From positions 3,132,501 to 3,196,500 of the forward strand of contig CP051234.1 in assembly GCA_017792465.1 (NCBI GenBank): DNA of 64,000 nucleotides, given 5' to 3'. Below the pieces are notes generated by a model. That model ran no database searches and was not told the DNA's origin. It saw nothing but the letters and a program-made list of their open reading frames with translations. The position numbers were made by a program, and so were the translations under genes. This stretch comes from Filomicrobium sp. (GTDB lineage Bacteria; Pseudomonadota; Alphaproteobacteria; Rhizobiales; Hyphomicrobiaceae). Shown here piece by piece: positions 1 through 9,953 of the stretch. The stretch's first letter is position 1. The number at the start of each line of letters is the position of its first letter.

Positions 1-320
1 GTCTCAATCGATAGCGGTGAGAGCGGTGGTTCATGAAGTTCGGACACCAGTTTTCCGGCGAGCGTCCGAGTTTTCCTGTTGCTGCGATCTGCAACAACGG
101 TCCCGCGACCGCGCTGTCGGACGATGTACCCTTCTTCAACCAGCAGGCCCAATGATTTCCGCATCGTGCCAACGCTGACGCCATAGATTTTGGCGAGGTC
201 GACTTCACTCGGCAGGATGCGCCCAACCGGCCAGGTGTCATTGAGCAGGTCAGATTTAAGGATGTCGTAGACCTGAAGATAAATGGGTCCAACAAACTTC
301 TGCGATTTAGCAGGTAACAT
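1..320 (-). CDS. GntR-family transcriptional regulator, N-terminal part (cut by window edge)
   Basis: Reverse-strand frame from ATG at 320, open to the window edge (about 106 residues, C-terminus missing). It is preceded by AAGGA five bases before the ATG. The translation has the winged-helix pattern of GntR regulators: a PIYLQVYDILKSDL start, then PVGRILPSEVDLA, then YGVSVGTMRKSLGLL as recognition helix, then a GYIVRQRGRGT wing. These regulators are cytoplasmic DNA-binding repressors or activators whose C-terminal domain binds a small molecule. That domain lies outside the window, so subfamily and ligand cannot be named. The gene is divergent from cheB across about 900 bases. The DNA-binding domain call is firm. 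Confidence 0.85.
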   Translation of the reverse strand, partial: MLPAKSQKFVGPIYLQVYDILKSDLLNDTWPVGRILPSEVDLAKIYGVSVGTMRKSLGLLVEEGYIVRQRGRGTVVADRSNRKTRTLAGKLVSELHEPPLSPLSIE

Positions 321-1249
321 CGTAGTCCTTACTCGCTACTGGGCGTTTCTGAGATCTTGTTGTGTTTCAATGGTTTTGTTTCGTTGGCTCAATGATCGTG
401 TGCCGTTTGAAAATGCCCTCATGATCTACAGACCGGATATTTTTTATTTTAGGCATTTGGTTTGTTGACGTCAGCCGTCAAGAAATTGCAAAGCGACGTC
501 ATTTAAGTGCGCCTGCAAGCAAATTGTACAATCGTGTAGAGAGACGAATTCAGATGTAGAGTGCCAAAGAGAGCCAATTGGGCTGGGCTTTGGATGTCGT
601 TGCTGCGATCATTTAGAGTGCCGGCGTCGAGAGGCGATAGGCCGGAACTACTACAGCTGAATTTTGGAAACTATAGTTCTCGATCATGTGTCTTGTAAAG
701 GAAATTTGTTGCCCTTACGACGTTCGGACCAGCTCGGCATTTTTTGAGTTTCCCATTTCTCGAAGATCCATATGGGCGCTTTGTTCATAGTTTCAACTAT
801 CTAAATTAGATGAGCGAGACTGCGGCTTGAGGAGCTATCTGTTTGAGTGCTCGGGCGGTCTCAGATGCCGATACTTCGGCATGTCAGGCTTCGCTCTCAA
901 CGCTTGGTATTTAGTACCCCAAATCCTTGAACGAAGTTCGTGCGTTGTTTGACTTGAGACGCGTGCAAAAGGTAACGAAGTCCTTCAAGTGGCGGCGAAA
1001 TTCTCTGCAGGCACGTGAACAATTCGGTTAGGTTTTTGCGGTAAACCTGTATTTAACCGAAATTCTCGCGATTGCCTTGCCGCTTGGGGGCTGGAAGGCG
1101 CTTTGTTTCGATTTGTTGAAGACTCCATACTCACAGTTTGAACCAGGTTTTGCGTTCGATATGTGCAGCTGGAGGTGGGAACGCGGTAGGGAACTAGCGC
1201 GAACTCATGTAGAGTGTTTAACGCCCAGCGATAACAAGAATGGTGCCGA
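321..1249. other. Long intergenic region between gntR-type gene and cheB
   Basis: About 930 bases without a convincing gene on either strand; short open frames here lack family features or ribosome sites. The only structure I see is a short inverted repeat at 465-481. The region should carry the promoters of the divergent flanking genes, but no promoter can be assigned with confidence. Confidence 0.4.
465..481. promoter_or_regulatory. Short perfect inverted repeat, possible operator
   Basis: TTGACG and CGTCAA flank a five-base spacer. It lies about 145 bases upstream of the GntR-type gene start, a place and size compatible with a repressor operator. A related GACGTCA occurs about 15 bases further on. 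No target is proven; short inverted repeats of this length can occur by chance. Confidence 0.25.
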
Positions 1250-2341
1250 ATGAATCAATTGGCCGCGAAGGGCGGGGAGCGTACCTTGAACAGAACAATC
1301 CGTGTGCTCGTCGTCGAAGATTCGGTTTTTATGCGGCGCGCGCTGGCGCGGCGGATCGAAGAAGACAAGCGATTCAAAGTCATTGATACTGCAAACGATG
1401 GTCGCAGTGGTGTCGACAAAGCCATGCGGCTGCGCCCGGACGTCGTGACGATGGACGTTGAGATGCCCGGGATGAACGGTATTGAAGCGCTCAAGCAAAT
1501 TGTCTCGCGTTCAAAGATCCCGGTCGTCATGGTCAGTGGCGTTACTGAGGAAGGTGCCCGTGTCACCCTTGAAGCCCTGAGGCTCGGGGCGATCGACTTT
1601 ATTCCGAAGTCTCAGGGCGCCGAGCATATTCACCAAAAACTGATGGCGGCGGTTGAGGCTGGAAAGTCGGTTGCGGCGCCGGTTCGACCTATGCCTGTGC
1701 GGGTTCCGACTGCAAAGGCGCCAGCCGCCTCAGTCGCCCCGCCCGTTCGGAAGGCGCGGCCTATGACCCGGTCTATTTCTGCGTCCGCTTTGTTGATTGG
1801 AAGTAGTACCGGGGGGCCGCCAGCACTTCAGAAAGTGATTTCGGCGCTGCCAAAGAACTTGCCGGTGCCAGTGTTGATCGCGCAGCACATGCCGCCAGGC
1901 TTCACCAAGGCACTGGCTCGCCAGCTCGATGAGGCTTCCCAGGTGAGTGTGGTTGAGGCCAGCGATGGTGAGCCGCTGGTCGCAGGAACTGTATATATCG
2001 CGCCTGGTGGACAACACTTGCGCGTTTCGAAAGATCGCAAACTGGCCGTCTGCAAGGACGCCGGCGAAAGTCTCTATAAGCCCAGCGTCGATGTACTTGT
2101 CGACAGCGCGCGCGAGGTTTTCGGACGGAATCTCATTGCAGTCATGCTGACCGGTATGGGGCACGATGGCTCGGAAGCGTTTCAGCGTTTGCATGAGGTC
2201 GGCGGCTACACGATCGCTCAGGATCAACGCTCGTGCGTCGTCTGGGGGATGCCGAGGGCCGTTGAAGAGGCTAACGCGGCCTCAGAAGTCACACCGCTTG
2301 ACGATATCGCTCAGGCGCTACGCGGCCTGTTGAGAGTCTGA
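1250..2341 (+). CDS. cheB: Chemotaxis protein-glutamate methylesterase/deamidase CheB
   Basis: 363 residues, the usual CheB length. An N-terminal receiver domain (about residues 15-135) has the acidic pocket VVEDS and phospho-acceptor Asp in VTMDVEMPGMNG. A proline- and alanine-rich linker (about 140-175) leads to the methylesterase domain with GSSTGGPPAL (catalytic Ser), QHMPPGF (His) and MLTGMGHDG (Asp). CheB removes methyl groups from chemoreceptors in the cytoplasm when phosphorylated by CheA, which gives adaptation. The methyl-accepting protein 1 kb downstream is a plausible substrate. No cheA, cheW or cheR is visible. An ATG start is used; the upstream ribosome site is weak. Confidence 0.93.
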   Translation: MNQLAAKGGERTLNRTIRVLVVEDSVFMRRALARRIEEDKRFKVIDTANDGRSGVDKAMRLRPDVVTMDVEMPGMNGIEALKQIVSRSKIPVVMVSGVTEEGARVTLEALRLGAIDFIPKSQGAEHIHQKLMAAVEAGKSVAAPVRPMPVRVPTAKAPAASVAPPVRKARPMTRSISASALLIGSSTGGPPALQKVISALPKNLPVPVLIAQHMPPGFTKALARQLDEASQVSVVEASDGEPLVAGTVYIAPGGQHLRVSKDRKLAVCKDAGESLYKPSVDVLVDSAREVFGRNLIAVMLTGMGHDGSEAFQRLHEVGGYTIAQDQRSCVVWGMPRAVEEANAASEVTPLDDIAQALRGLLRV

Positions 2342-2713
2342 GGCGCATCCGCGCGTTGTCGTGCGGTACTTCCCATTAGAGCTTGGTACACAAAGTGCCA
2401 ATGCCGCAAAACGAAAATGCTGTCAGCGAGAGCGTGGGCGGGCGAATTCTTTCGCCTGTTTTTTTGCTTTTCTACCCACTGCGAGAGTTTTGATTCTCGC
2501 CTCCCAGAGGCCTGATCTCCAACGGCTTCCGCGCATTCGGATGTGGGGTCTTTTTTTAGTTCAAGAGGTTCCTGTTCGATTTCTGCGTGGGAGTGCATCC
2601 TTAAGCGCGGATACGAACAATTTGAACTATTCGGGAAACCTGATCGCAATCAGGAAGCATTAGGCTCTCACTTATGACGTCCTGCCCAACTGAGGGCAGT
2701 GGCATGACGCCAA

Positions 2714-2742
2714 GATGTCATACCGGCGCACTCCGGTATCTG
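2714..2742. repeat. REP-like intergenic hairpin
   Basis: The stretch around ATACCGG-cgcact-CCGGTAT is a perfect 7-bp stem with a 6-base loop, preceded by TGTC and followed by CTG. That layout resembles short extragenic palindromes found dispersed in proteobacterial intergenic DNA. Only one copy is visible in this window, so repeat status is inferred from form. Confidence 0.35.
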
Positions 2743-3151
2743 TTTCGTTGATCCCGTTCTGCAGTCCCCACTGTGGCTTGGAGTGTTCGTCGATGCTGCT
2801 TTCCCGGTTTCTTGTCTCGGCCGTGACGATGGTTTCGCTGTTCGCTCCAGCTTTGTGGCTGACACAGCAGCTTTGCCCGGTTCGCGCAGGTCAGGGGCGT
2901 CGTCGCTCTACTGCGCCCGGCTTTGTGTGCTGACTGCCGTTGTCGGACTGCCGAGGGTGTCAATAACGCAGCAACAGGAATCGATGGCAACGCTCGGAGG
3001 TTGCCTGATCGATTCCAGCATTACTGTGCGCTAGAAAGGGGCACGATTTTTTTCTGTTTAGTTTTGCAATTGGATTCTGATGTCGAAATAGTCCAATTGG
3101 AAAACTTCTCTGTCTCACGTCTTTCACTTATCTTGCTCTCCCGACTTCTCT

Positions 3152-3188
3152 TGGCATTGGCCTGCATCAGGGCCAATGCCATTTTTTT
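3152..3188 (+). terminator. Strong rho-independent terminator without an adjacent upstream gene
   Basis: TGGCATTGGCC and GGGCCAATGCCA form an 11-12 bp stem around a 7-base loop, followed by seven T residues. It reads on the plus strand, 800 bases past the end of cheB and 145 bases before the chemoreceptor gene. It may end a very long cheB transcript or an unannotated small RNA. Confidence 0.75.
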
Positions 3189-3332
3189 ATGTCCAGCTTA
3201 TCTTTTTGGGATTCGTTTATTGGCTTTTTTCTTATGCGTTAACCATAAATCGCGTATTGATACTTTTATGGCGCGAATTGGCCGGAATTAATTGTGCGCG
3301 CCTGATGGCAATTTTATTTGCGAGGGGTGGAA

Positions 3333-5333
3333 ATGCAACTTTCGGTTCAGCAGCGGATATATGCCGGCTTTGCCATTATTCTGGGCCTATCCGCTTTTAT
3401 GGGCTTAGCCGCCGTTTATACGGCTTCCAACGTGCGAGTTGCATTCGATGACTTCCATGCCACGGCCGAGCAGACGGTGGTGGTTGCCGATCTTACGAAG
3501 CGGCTGGACGATATCCGAGCAGCAGAAGTTTCCTTCAGGGATACAAACGATCGGTCCGCAATCGCTGCCGTCGATCAGGGCGTCGCGCAGATGCTTGGTG
3601 GCGAGGCTGGTTTGCGTGAGCGCATCCCCGATCCTGATGTTCTGGCAAAGGTTCTCGGAATCAATTCCAACATCAAGGCCTATCGCGAAGCCTTTGCGCG
3701 GGTCAAAGATCTGCAAGGCCAGCGCGACGAGCTCCTGAACAAGCTCAGCACAATTGGCGACGCGGCTTCGACAGATACAAAAGAAGTCATGAAGACGGCT
3801 TTCACCGACGGCGACGCACTTGCGGCTTATCAGGCAGGCGGGGCGCTGGAACGCATCATGTTCGTGCGCCTTTATCTGGAGAGATATCTGGTTGGCAAGT
3901 CGGCTGAAGACCTGGCCAGCGCGCGCGAGGCGCTTGAAGCTCTGCATCAGAAATTCGAAATTCTGCGGGATGAGATTGAAGACACCGGGCGCTGGCTGCT
4001 TGCCAAGAAGGCTGGCGACGCGATGGAAGAATATAAGGTTGTCTTCGAGGAACTGGCCGGTGTCATTCAGGCGCGCGAGCAAGTGATGGATCAGGAGCTC
4101 GGCAAGCTGGGTCAGGCGATGCAGTCGGGGTATAGCCACCTTCTCAAGGACCTTATCGAACACCAAAACGAAGTGGCGCCGGTTGTTAAATCTATTGTCG
4201 CATCGAGTGAAACATCCGAGATTTTTCTTGTGATCATTTCGCTTCTTGTGGGCGGCGGCATTGCCTTCTATGTGGCGCGTGGCATTTCTCAGCCAATTGC
4301 CACTCTGTCTCAACAAATCGGTCAGCTGGCAGTCGGAGATGTTTCGGTTTCTATTACGGGCCTGGAGCGTCAAGACGAGATTGGCGAAATGGCGCGATCT
4401 CTTGATGTTTTCAAGCGCAATGCCGTTGAGGTCGAACGCTTGAAGAAACAGCAAGAGGAAAAAGCTGCCGCGGAGAAAAAGAAGCTATTGGATTTCGAAG
4501 CAGCGACGAAGGCCTTCGAAGGCGGCGTTCAAGCTGTTTTGGCTGGTATTGCCGACTCGACTCGGAAGCTGGAAGTCAGTTCAACCGAAATGTCGAACCA
4601 TGCCGATGAGGGTGTGCGCATGTCTTCGGAAGTCGTGTCGACGGCCGAGGAAGCGACCGCCAATGTCAGCAGCGTGGCGGCCTGTACGGAAGAACTCGAT
4701 GCGTCGATCAGGGAAATCTCGTCGCAAATGACCCAAGCTGCAGAGCTTTCTCAGCAGGCGAGCACTGAAGCCAGTCGGGCCAATTCGACGATCCTTGAGC
4801 TTCTGGAAGTCTCCTCGGGGATCGAAAGCATCATTGCGCTCATCACCGATATTGCCGAACAGACCAACCTCTTGGCTCTCAACGCGACGATTGAAGCAGC
4901 ACGTGCCGGGGAAGCAGGCAAGGGATTTGCGGTTGTTGCTTCAGAGGTCAAGGCACTAGCCAGCCAGACCGGCAAGGCGACGGACGACATCGCGCGCCGG
5001 ATCAGCGCGCTGCATACCGCTTCGAACAGCGCGCAGACAGATATTGGCAGCGTCACCGCGATTGTCGAACAGCTCAACCAGTTTGCGCTTACCGCGGCCG
5101 GAGCTGCTCGGGAGCAGTCTGCCGCAACGACTGAGATTTCCCGCAATGTGCATGAGGCCGCCAGAGGTGTTGAGACGATGGCTGGTGGAATTCTCTCGAT
5201 GCGATCGACGAATGAGGAGACCGAGCGGGGTTCGCGTGCCGTCCTCAGCACGTCGAAGGAATTCTCCGAACGCTCGGCCGAACTTGACCGGGAAGTCGAG
5301 CGGTTCTTGTCGCGCGTTCGCGTTGCGGCCTGA
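3333..5333 (+). CDS. Methyl-accepting chemotaxis protein
   Basis: 666 residues from the ATG at 3333, which follows GAGGGGTGG; a TTG 15 bases upstream is less likely. An N-terminal membrane helix (about residues 10-32) is followed by a long all-helical sensor region of about 260 residues, which suggests a helical bimodular ligand domain. A second membrane helix lies near 297-315. Next come a HAMP domain ([11 protein letters not shown] through [13 protein letters not shown]), a coiled coil, and the signalling domain with the conserved hairpin tip [19 protein letters not shown] and [13 protein letters not shown]. It senses an unknown ligand and controls CheA. CheB, which demethylates such receptors, is encoded upstream. 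The C-terminus has no obvious CheB/CheR tether pentapeptide. Confidence 0.95.
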   Translation: MQLSVQQRIYAGFAIILGLSAFMGLAAVYTASNVRVAFDDFHATAEQTVVVADLTKRLDDIRAAEVSFRDTNDRSAIAAVDQGVAQMLGGEAGLRERIPDPDVLAKVLGINSNIKAYREAFARVKDLQGQRDELLNKLSTIGDAASTDTKEVMKTAFTDGDALAAYQAGGALERIMFVRLYLERYLVGKSAEDLASAREALEALHQKFEILRDEIEDTGRWLLAKKAGDAMEEYKVVFEELAGVIQAREQVMDQELGKLGQAMQSGYSHLLKDLIEHQNEVAPVVKSIVASSETSEIFLVIISLLVGGGIAFYVARGISQPIATLSQQIGQLAVGDVSVSITGLERQDEIGEMARSLDVFKRNAVEVERLKKQQEEKAAAEKKKLLDFEAATKAFEGGVQAVLAGIADSTRKLEVSSTEMSNHADEGVRMSSEVVSTAEEATANVSSVAACTEELDASIREISSQMTQAAELSQQASTEASRANSTILELLEVSSGIESIIALITDIAEQTNLLALNATIEAARAGEAGKGFAVVASEVKALASQTGKATDDIARRISALHTASNSAQTDIGSVTAIVEQLNQFALTAAGAAREQSAATTEISRNVHEAARGVETMAGGILSMRSTNEETERGSRAVLSTSKEFSERSAELDREVERFLSRVRVAA

Positions 5334-5638
5334 TCAGCGAGTCGCTTGAGGCAAGCGGTTCGCTTTCATTTGCGGTCCGCGCTTCAAGCGGGGAACTGAG
5401 ATTGTCGGGTGTTTGAGTTTTCCTTGGCGCTGCCGACCAAGCTTCCCCCGACTTCCCTGGCAGCAATCTCCATTTTGTCTGTGATTTCAGTTGAATTGCT
5501 GGTTGCATCCGTACGGGATCAGCGAGCGAGGCAACAGCTGCCCCTTGTCTTCGTGATGCAAAAAAAAGACGTCCCGGAGATCCCCTCGTTGAGGAGTCTC
5601 TGGGACGCTTGCACATTACAGGGCGTTTCCTTGTCTTT
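5334..5638. other. Intergenic region, convergent gene ends
   Basis: Separates the ends of the chemoreceptor gene and the RlpA-like gene. It contains the terminator described at 5560-5608; nothing else is recognisable. Confidence 0.5.
5560..5608 (-). terminator. Rho-independent terminator of the rlpA-like gene
   Basis: On the minus strand CGTCCCAGAGA and TCTCCGGGACG pair around a loop, followed by a run of at least seven T residues (seen as A residues from 5561). It lies about 30 bases after the stop of the RlpA-like gene. Confidence 0.75.
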
Positions 5639-6280
5639 TTAGAACCCAAACCATGACGTGCTGGAGCGTTTGCCCTGGGCGTAGCGGCGCTCGTAGCTAT
5701 CGTCGCCGCTCAGGGGTGCGCGGCCGACGTATTGGACGCGGACCTTGGCGAGGCCAGCGTGTCGAAGCCCCAGCAGATCGGCAGTCTTTCTGGACAGGTC
5801 AATAAGCCGGTCGTGCACGTAGGGTCCGCGGTCGTTGACGCGCACGACAAGCGACCGATTGTTTTTGAGGTTTGTCACCTTGACCAACGAAGGCAGAGGC
5901 AACGTCGGGTGTGCCGCCGTCAGTGCGTTCATGTCGTAGATTTCGCCATTTGCGGTCAGGCGGCCGTGGAAATCATCGCCGTACCAGGAGGCGACGCCGA
6001 CGCGGTTGTAATACTTGTCTTCGCGCGGATAGTAGCGCTTGCCGGCGACGGTATAGGGTGAGCCGAGCTTATAATGGCCGCCGCCCTTGCGGATCTTGCG
6101 TCCGCCTCTCCAAACGCGCGGACTTGCCGATGTGCCTGTCCACGACGGGCTGAAGCCGAGCTTGGGTGTAAAGCTCGGTGTGAGCCGCGAAACGACCGAC
6201 CCCGACGAACAGCCGGAGACGAGCAACGCGGTGGCGGCGATGACAGCTGTGGATAGCGTCAGTTGTTTTTTCTTATGCAT
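5639..6280 (-). CDS. rlpA: RlpA-family septal ring lipoprotein (lytic transglycosylase-like)
   Basis: 213 residues. A lysine-rich start and hydrophobic segment end in a lipobox LLVSGC with Cys24, so it should be an outer-membrane lipoprotein. The middle is low complexity. From about residue 93 the double-psi beta-barrel appears: VGVASWYGDDFHGRLTANGE, then the conserved VTNLKNNRSLVVRVNDRGPY and DRLIDLS. RlpA proteins bind or cleave peptidoglycan lacking stem peptides; here function is inferred from family. No SPOR domain is present, so it is a short form. It is monocistronic with its own terminator. Confidence 0.9.
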   Translation of the reverse strand: MHKKKQLTLSTAVIAATALLVSGCSSGSVVSRLTPSFTPKLGFSPSWTGTSASPRVWRGGRKIRKGGGHYKLGSPYTVAGKRYYPREDKYYNRVGVASWYGDDFHGRLTANGEIYDMNALTAAHPTLPLPSLVKVTNLKNNRSLVVRVNDRGPYVHDRLIDLSRKTADLLGLRHAGLAKVRVQYVGRAPLSGDDSYERRYAQGKRSSTSWFGF

Positions 6281-6457
6281 TGGCTTCTGCCTTTTCCCTG
6301 TTTTTTGGAAAAGCTACCAATGCGAAATTGATTTGAGGCTCATTTGAGCGTGTGCATTTAATTCAAATGCGATCGAATTTTTCTATACTATATAGAAGTC
6401 CGGTTCGGCTCCTTAGCAGAGGCACCGTCCAATTCCATATCAATGCCGGTTTTCAGG

Positions 6458-6853
6458 CTAAGCAGGCGCTAGGCGACGCAATCTGATCAGGCCTTTAAAG
6501 TATTCTTGACCAAGGTGGGCTGGATCGAGCACGTCATAAGCGTCGAATTTGCTGCCTCCGAAGGATAAACCCACGATATTACCGTGCTGCCAGACGACCT
6601 GGGCCGTGCGTTCGGTCCCATCAATGAGGGTGAGCGTCAAATCCTGATTTTTGCGGGGGAGTAGGCCGGTTCGCACGGTCAATGCGGCGCCGCTATCGGA
6701 AACATCCTTGAATTCTGCACGGAAATTGACGCCGCCCACCTTCATAATGACGGGCATATCGGTCGTCAGGCGCCTGTCTTCGCGACCGTCGGTCAACTTC
6801 GGCGGTTCTTCGGGGGCAGGCTTTTTTGCATTTTCGTTGTGATGGTTAAGCAT
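6458..6853 (-). CDS. PilZ-domain protein, putative c-di-GMP receptor
   Basis: 131 residues. A single PilZ-like domain spans about residues 25-115, with EDRRLTTDMPV giving the arginine motif and DVSDSGAALTV giving the D-x-S-x-x-G part. PilZ domains bind cyclic di-GMP and change motility, polysaccharide or adhesion. The gene stands alone between the RlpA-like gene and the export locus with its giant putative surface protein, so a link to surface attachment is possible but unproven. The first motif is shorter than the strict RxxxR, so nucleotide binding should not be assumed. Confidence 0.75.
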   Translation of the reverse strand: MLNHHNENAKKPAPEEPPKLTDGREDRRLTTDMPVIMKVGGVNFRAEFKDVSDSGAALTVRTGLLPRKNQDLTLTLIDGTERTAQVVWQHGNIVGLSFGGSKFDAYDVLDPAHLGQEYFKGLIRLRRLAPA

Positions 6854-7418
6854 TTTCTAAAGCCGCTCGAGGTTTTCCAATTGGCGATTTTGCCTATTAC
6901 GTATTTCGAATCTAATCGACTTTGGGCTAAAGCGTCGACTTTGAAGTGTATTGAGGCTTTATTAATTGTTGCGCGGATCTCAGAAAATCGGGGTCAGTTC
7001 TTTATAGGATTTGATTTTTGCGCTTTGGTTTTGCCGGTTGTGGCAAAGGACCTTCAACGGCTTTTTATTAATAATTCGGCGGCTTGGGAGATGGCCAGCT
7101 TGTATTGTTCGTTGAGTGATCTGAAGACGCCAATGCGCATTAAGTTCAGGTTCTGCGCTAACAATTGACCTTCGTCAGGCTAATACAGGTCTTTAACGAT
7201 TTATGGTTGTCAGTGTGGAACATTACTTAACGGCCTGTTCATCAAACACCCGCATATTTGCAAAACTGTAGAGTAATTTTGCGTTTTCACTCCTGGAGGC
7301 TGGCCTGGCCCAATCTCCGGTTTTCTTGCCTCGTCTGTAAGGGTCTGAGCTTCGTCGTCGCGGCTGTAGAAGAGGCTCAGCCATAAAACGTTAACCGTCC
7401 AAGGGCGCAATTTGCTCT
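6854..7418. other. Intergenic region upstream of the export locus
   Basis: About 565 bases, relatively AT-rich in its first half, between divergent genes. No convincing gene. It probably carries the promoter of the TolC-adaptor-M50 operon, but I cannot place one. Confidence 0.35.
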
Positions 7419-8996
7419 ATGTCGAACTTCAGCATGCTGTATAAGGTGTCTGGTGTGTGCCGTGCACGGTCTGTTCGGGCCGCTGCAGGGCATCGCGCGC
7501 GGACGCTTGCCTTTGCTGCTGTTGCGATTGGGCTCTCAACCTGCCTGGGCGGATGTTCGGTGAAGCCGCAACAATTCTCGTCCGAGGAACTGACGCGGAT
7601 TGCCGCCGAAAACGCGTCGCAGGTCGATCAAAACCAGGAGCCGTTGTCCGGCCCGGTTACTTTGGACGAAGCGATCGCGCGGGCGTTGAAATACAACCTG
7701 GATTACCGAGTCGAAGAGATGGAGACGCGGCTGCGCACTCAGCAGCTTCACCTCGCCCACTTCGACATGCTGCCGGGCGTTGTGGCCAACCATCTCTACG
7801 ATGGCCGTAACAACTATTCCGGTGGGCAGAGCCGCGAAATTCTGTCGCCAACGAGATTAGGCGATCTCTCATTGCGCTCTTCAACGTCGATGGAGCGTGA
7901 GATCGAATCTGCGGATCTTGCTTTCAGCTGGAACATCCTCGATTTCGGTCTTTCCTACGTCCGGGCGAAGCAGTCGGCCGACCGCGTTCTCGTTGCGATG
8001 GAAAACCGGCGGCGCGTGGTTCGCAAGGTCATTGAGGATGTGCAGATCGCTTATTGGCGCGCGGTGACTGCGAGCCGCTTGGGTGGCAGGCTGCGCGCAC
8101 TGGCCAGCCGGGTGGAAAAAGCCCTCGATGGTAATGTCGCTTTGCTGAAGCAGGCGGAATCCTCACCGCTCGATGCCTTGCGTAGCGAACGGGAGCTGCT
8201 TTCAATCAAGAAGAAGATCGAAGGGTTCGATGCCGACTTGAGCGTTGCCAAGACACAGTTGGCTGCGTTGATGAACGTGCGGCCGGGAGACAACTTCACG
8301 ATTGAAGTGCCCTACGATCTTGCCCCACCACCGTTTCTTGATATGAGCGCCGACGAGATGGTCGACCGGGCCTTGCTCATGCGTTCCGAGCTTCGGGAAG
8401 TCGGCTATCAAATACGGATCAACAAGCATGAAGCCAAAGCTGCCTTGCTTGAGTTGCTGCCGGGACTGACGCTGGGTGCCGGACCGAATTGGAACAGTAA
8501 CGAATTCCTTTTTTCCAACTCCTGGATCGGATGGAGTGCCAAGGCGAGTTGGAACTTGATGCGAGTTTTCAGCTATCCGGCGCGGGAAGCCGAGATCAAT
8601 GCGCGGGATAACTTGCTCGAAACGCGTTCGTTGGCGGTCGCGATGGCGATCATGACCCAGGTCTATGCGAGCCGGGCGCGGCTGACCCATGCGCGTTTGC
8701 GGTTCAAGACGAGCGCGCGTCAATATCGGGTGCAATCGGATATCCTGACCAAAATCCGTCAGGGCTTTTCTTCGGGGAGCGAAAGCGAACAGTCCGTCAT
8801 TCACGAGGAGATGGATACGCTTGTTTCCCGCATCGAATATGACCTCGCCTATATCGAGCTTTGCAGCGCCTATGCGAATGCATTGTCTGCGATCGGCGAC
8901 GATCTCATCGGTCACGGTCAGATCGAATCGATGCCGCTGGCAGAAATCAAATCGCGCCTGCGCGGGTCAATGGTGGGGGCTGCGCATGCAAGTTAG
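7419..8996 (+). CDS. TolC-like outer membrane efflux/secretion protein
   Basis: 525 residues. A signal sequence ends in LGGCSV, a plausible lipobox, so this may be an acylated outer membrane factor. Two TolC-type repeats of long helices and beta strands follow: the first begins PVTLDEAIARALKYNL, the second with SADEMVDRALLMRSELREVGYQIR. Such proteins trimerise into a channel through the outer membrane and a periplasmic tunnel. It is the first gene of a locus with two HlyD-like adaptors and an M50-HlyD fusion, so it should be the exit duct for the giant protein downstream. The nearby context has no RND pump or ABC protein. Confidence 0.9.
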   Translation: MSNFSMLYKVSGVCRARSVRAAAGHRARTLAFAAVAIGLSTCLGGCSVKPQQFSSEELTRIAAENASQVDQNQEPLSGPVTLDEAIARALKYNLDYRVEEMETRLRTQQLHLAHFDMLPGVVANHLYDGRNNYSGGQSREILSPTRLGDLSLRSSTSMEREIESADLAFSWNILDFGLSYVRAKQSADRVLVAMENRRRVVRKVIEDVQIAYWRAVTASRLGGRLRALASRVEKALDGNVALLKQAESSPLDALRSERELLSIKKKIEGFDADLSVAKTQLAALMNVRPGDNFTIEVPYDLAPPPFLDMSADEMVDRALLMRSELREVGYQIRINKHEAKAALLELLPGLTLGAGPNWNSNEFLFSNSWIGWSAKASWNLMRVFSYPAREAEINARDNLLETRSLAVAMAIMTQVYASRARLTHARLRFKTSARQYRVQSDILTKIRQGFSSGSESEQSVIHEEMDTLVSRIEYDLAYIELCSAYANALSAIGDDLIGHGQIESMPLAEIKSRLRGSMVGAAHAS

Positions 8997-9159
8997 ACAA
9001 TTGAAAAGCCCCGCGATTTGCCGGTCAGTTCTAGAACATTGGCTGGATTTGCGTTCATCCGGACCTCGTCGGAGTGAGCATAAGTTGTTTCTAACAAAGG
9101 TGTTATTTCCTTTTCAATTTGGCGCATACGTGGCTGCAACATTGATAGAGAGAACGGGA

Positions 9160-9936
9160 ATGTTTAGGTCCGGCCTTGTCTTGCTTATGGCAATCGCGAC
9201 CGTCTGCGATGGTTTCACGGCCCTGGCAGCCGAGCCAGCTATTGGCGTGCCGGCGGTGTCGCGGGCGCGGGGCGCTGATGCGCGCGGATTGATCCGAGCC
9301 GAGCAGCGGGCGACGATCAGCGCCGAGTTGATCGCGCGCGTTGTGAAGGTTCCTTTCAGCGATGGCGATTCCTTCAAGGCCGGTGAACCTCTCATCGAAT
9401 TCGACTGCGATCGCTATCGTGCCGAGCATCGGGTCGCGCTTGCCGATGTCAAAGGGGCGGCAAGCCAATTGCGGACCGACGCGCGTTTGCAAAAGCATGG
9501 TGCGCTTGCCGTCACGCAGCTTGATATCTCGAAATCCAAACTCGACAGGGCCAAGGCTCGCGCGGAATCGTTGTCGATCCAGCTGCAGCAGTGCCGGATC
9601 GTTGCGCCGTTCGATGGCAGCGTTGTGCAACGTCATATCAATGCGTTTGAGCTGTCGAGCGCGAATGCACCGTTGATTGAGATTGTCGGCAAGAAGAACG
9701 TGGAAGTCGAATTGATCGTGCCTTCGAAATGGATGATGTGGCTGAAGCGCGGTCAGAAGTTCGCTTTTCAAGTCGATGAGACCGGCAAGACCTACGGCGC
9801 AGTCGTTGCCCGTCTTGGAGCGGTTGCCGATAACGTCAGCCAGACGATCCGCGTCTATGGCCGGTTGAAGTCCACGTCCGATGATGTTCTGCCGGGAATG
9901 AGCGGTACGGCTCGTTTCGGCAGGCTCGGCAGTTAG
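9160..9936 (+). CDS. Periplasmic adaptor (HlyD/RND membrane fusion family)
   Basis: 258 residues from the ATG at 9160; the open frame extends upstream but the signal peptide (MFRSGLVLLMAIATVCDG up to LAA) fixes this start. The mature part begins with a lipoyl-like half (EQRATISAELIARVVKVPFSDGDSFKAGEPLIEFD), a short alpha-hairpin with ALADVKGAASQ, and the second lipoyl half (CRIVAPFDGSVVQRHINAFEL), then a beta-barrel. These proteins bridge an inner-membrane partner and a TolC channel. It is small for the family. It lies 163 bases after the TolC gene and 17 bases before a second adaptor. Confidence 0.88.
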   Translation: MFRSGLVLLMAIATVCDGFTALAAEPAIGVPAVSRARGADARGLIRAEQRATISAELIARVVKVPFSDGDSFKAGEPLIEFDCDRYRAEHRVALADVKGAASQLRTDARLQKHGALAVTQLDISKSKLDRAKARAESLSIQLQQCRIVAPFDGSVVQRHINAFELSSANAPLIEIVGKKNVEVELIVPSKWMMWLKRGQKFAFQVDETGKTYGAVVARLGAVADNVSQTIRVYGRLKSTSDDVLPGMSGTARFGRLGS

Positions 9937-9953
9937 CGAACCGGAGTTTGGTG

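Larger units (their letters stand above)
2342..3332. other. Intergenic region between cheB and the chemoreceptor gene
   Basis: Nearly 1 kb with several short open frames, none with a recognisable domain, consistent start site or protein-like composition. It holds a REP-like hairpin near 2714-2740 and a strong terminator-like hairpin at 3152-3188. An unrecognised small RNA or decayed gene could lie between them. Confidence 0.35.

Noticed and set aside
2361-3451. Several overlapping short frames in the cheB-chemoreceptor gap
   Set aside because: Cysteine- and serine-rich low-information peptides, no consistent start, no family; better explained as non-coding.
3405-4454. 349-residue minus-strand frame
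   Set aside because: Lies inside the chemoreceptor gene, antisense, with no domain; a shadow of its codon bias.
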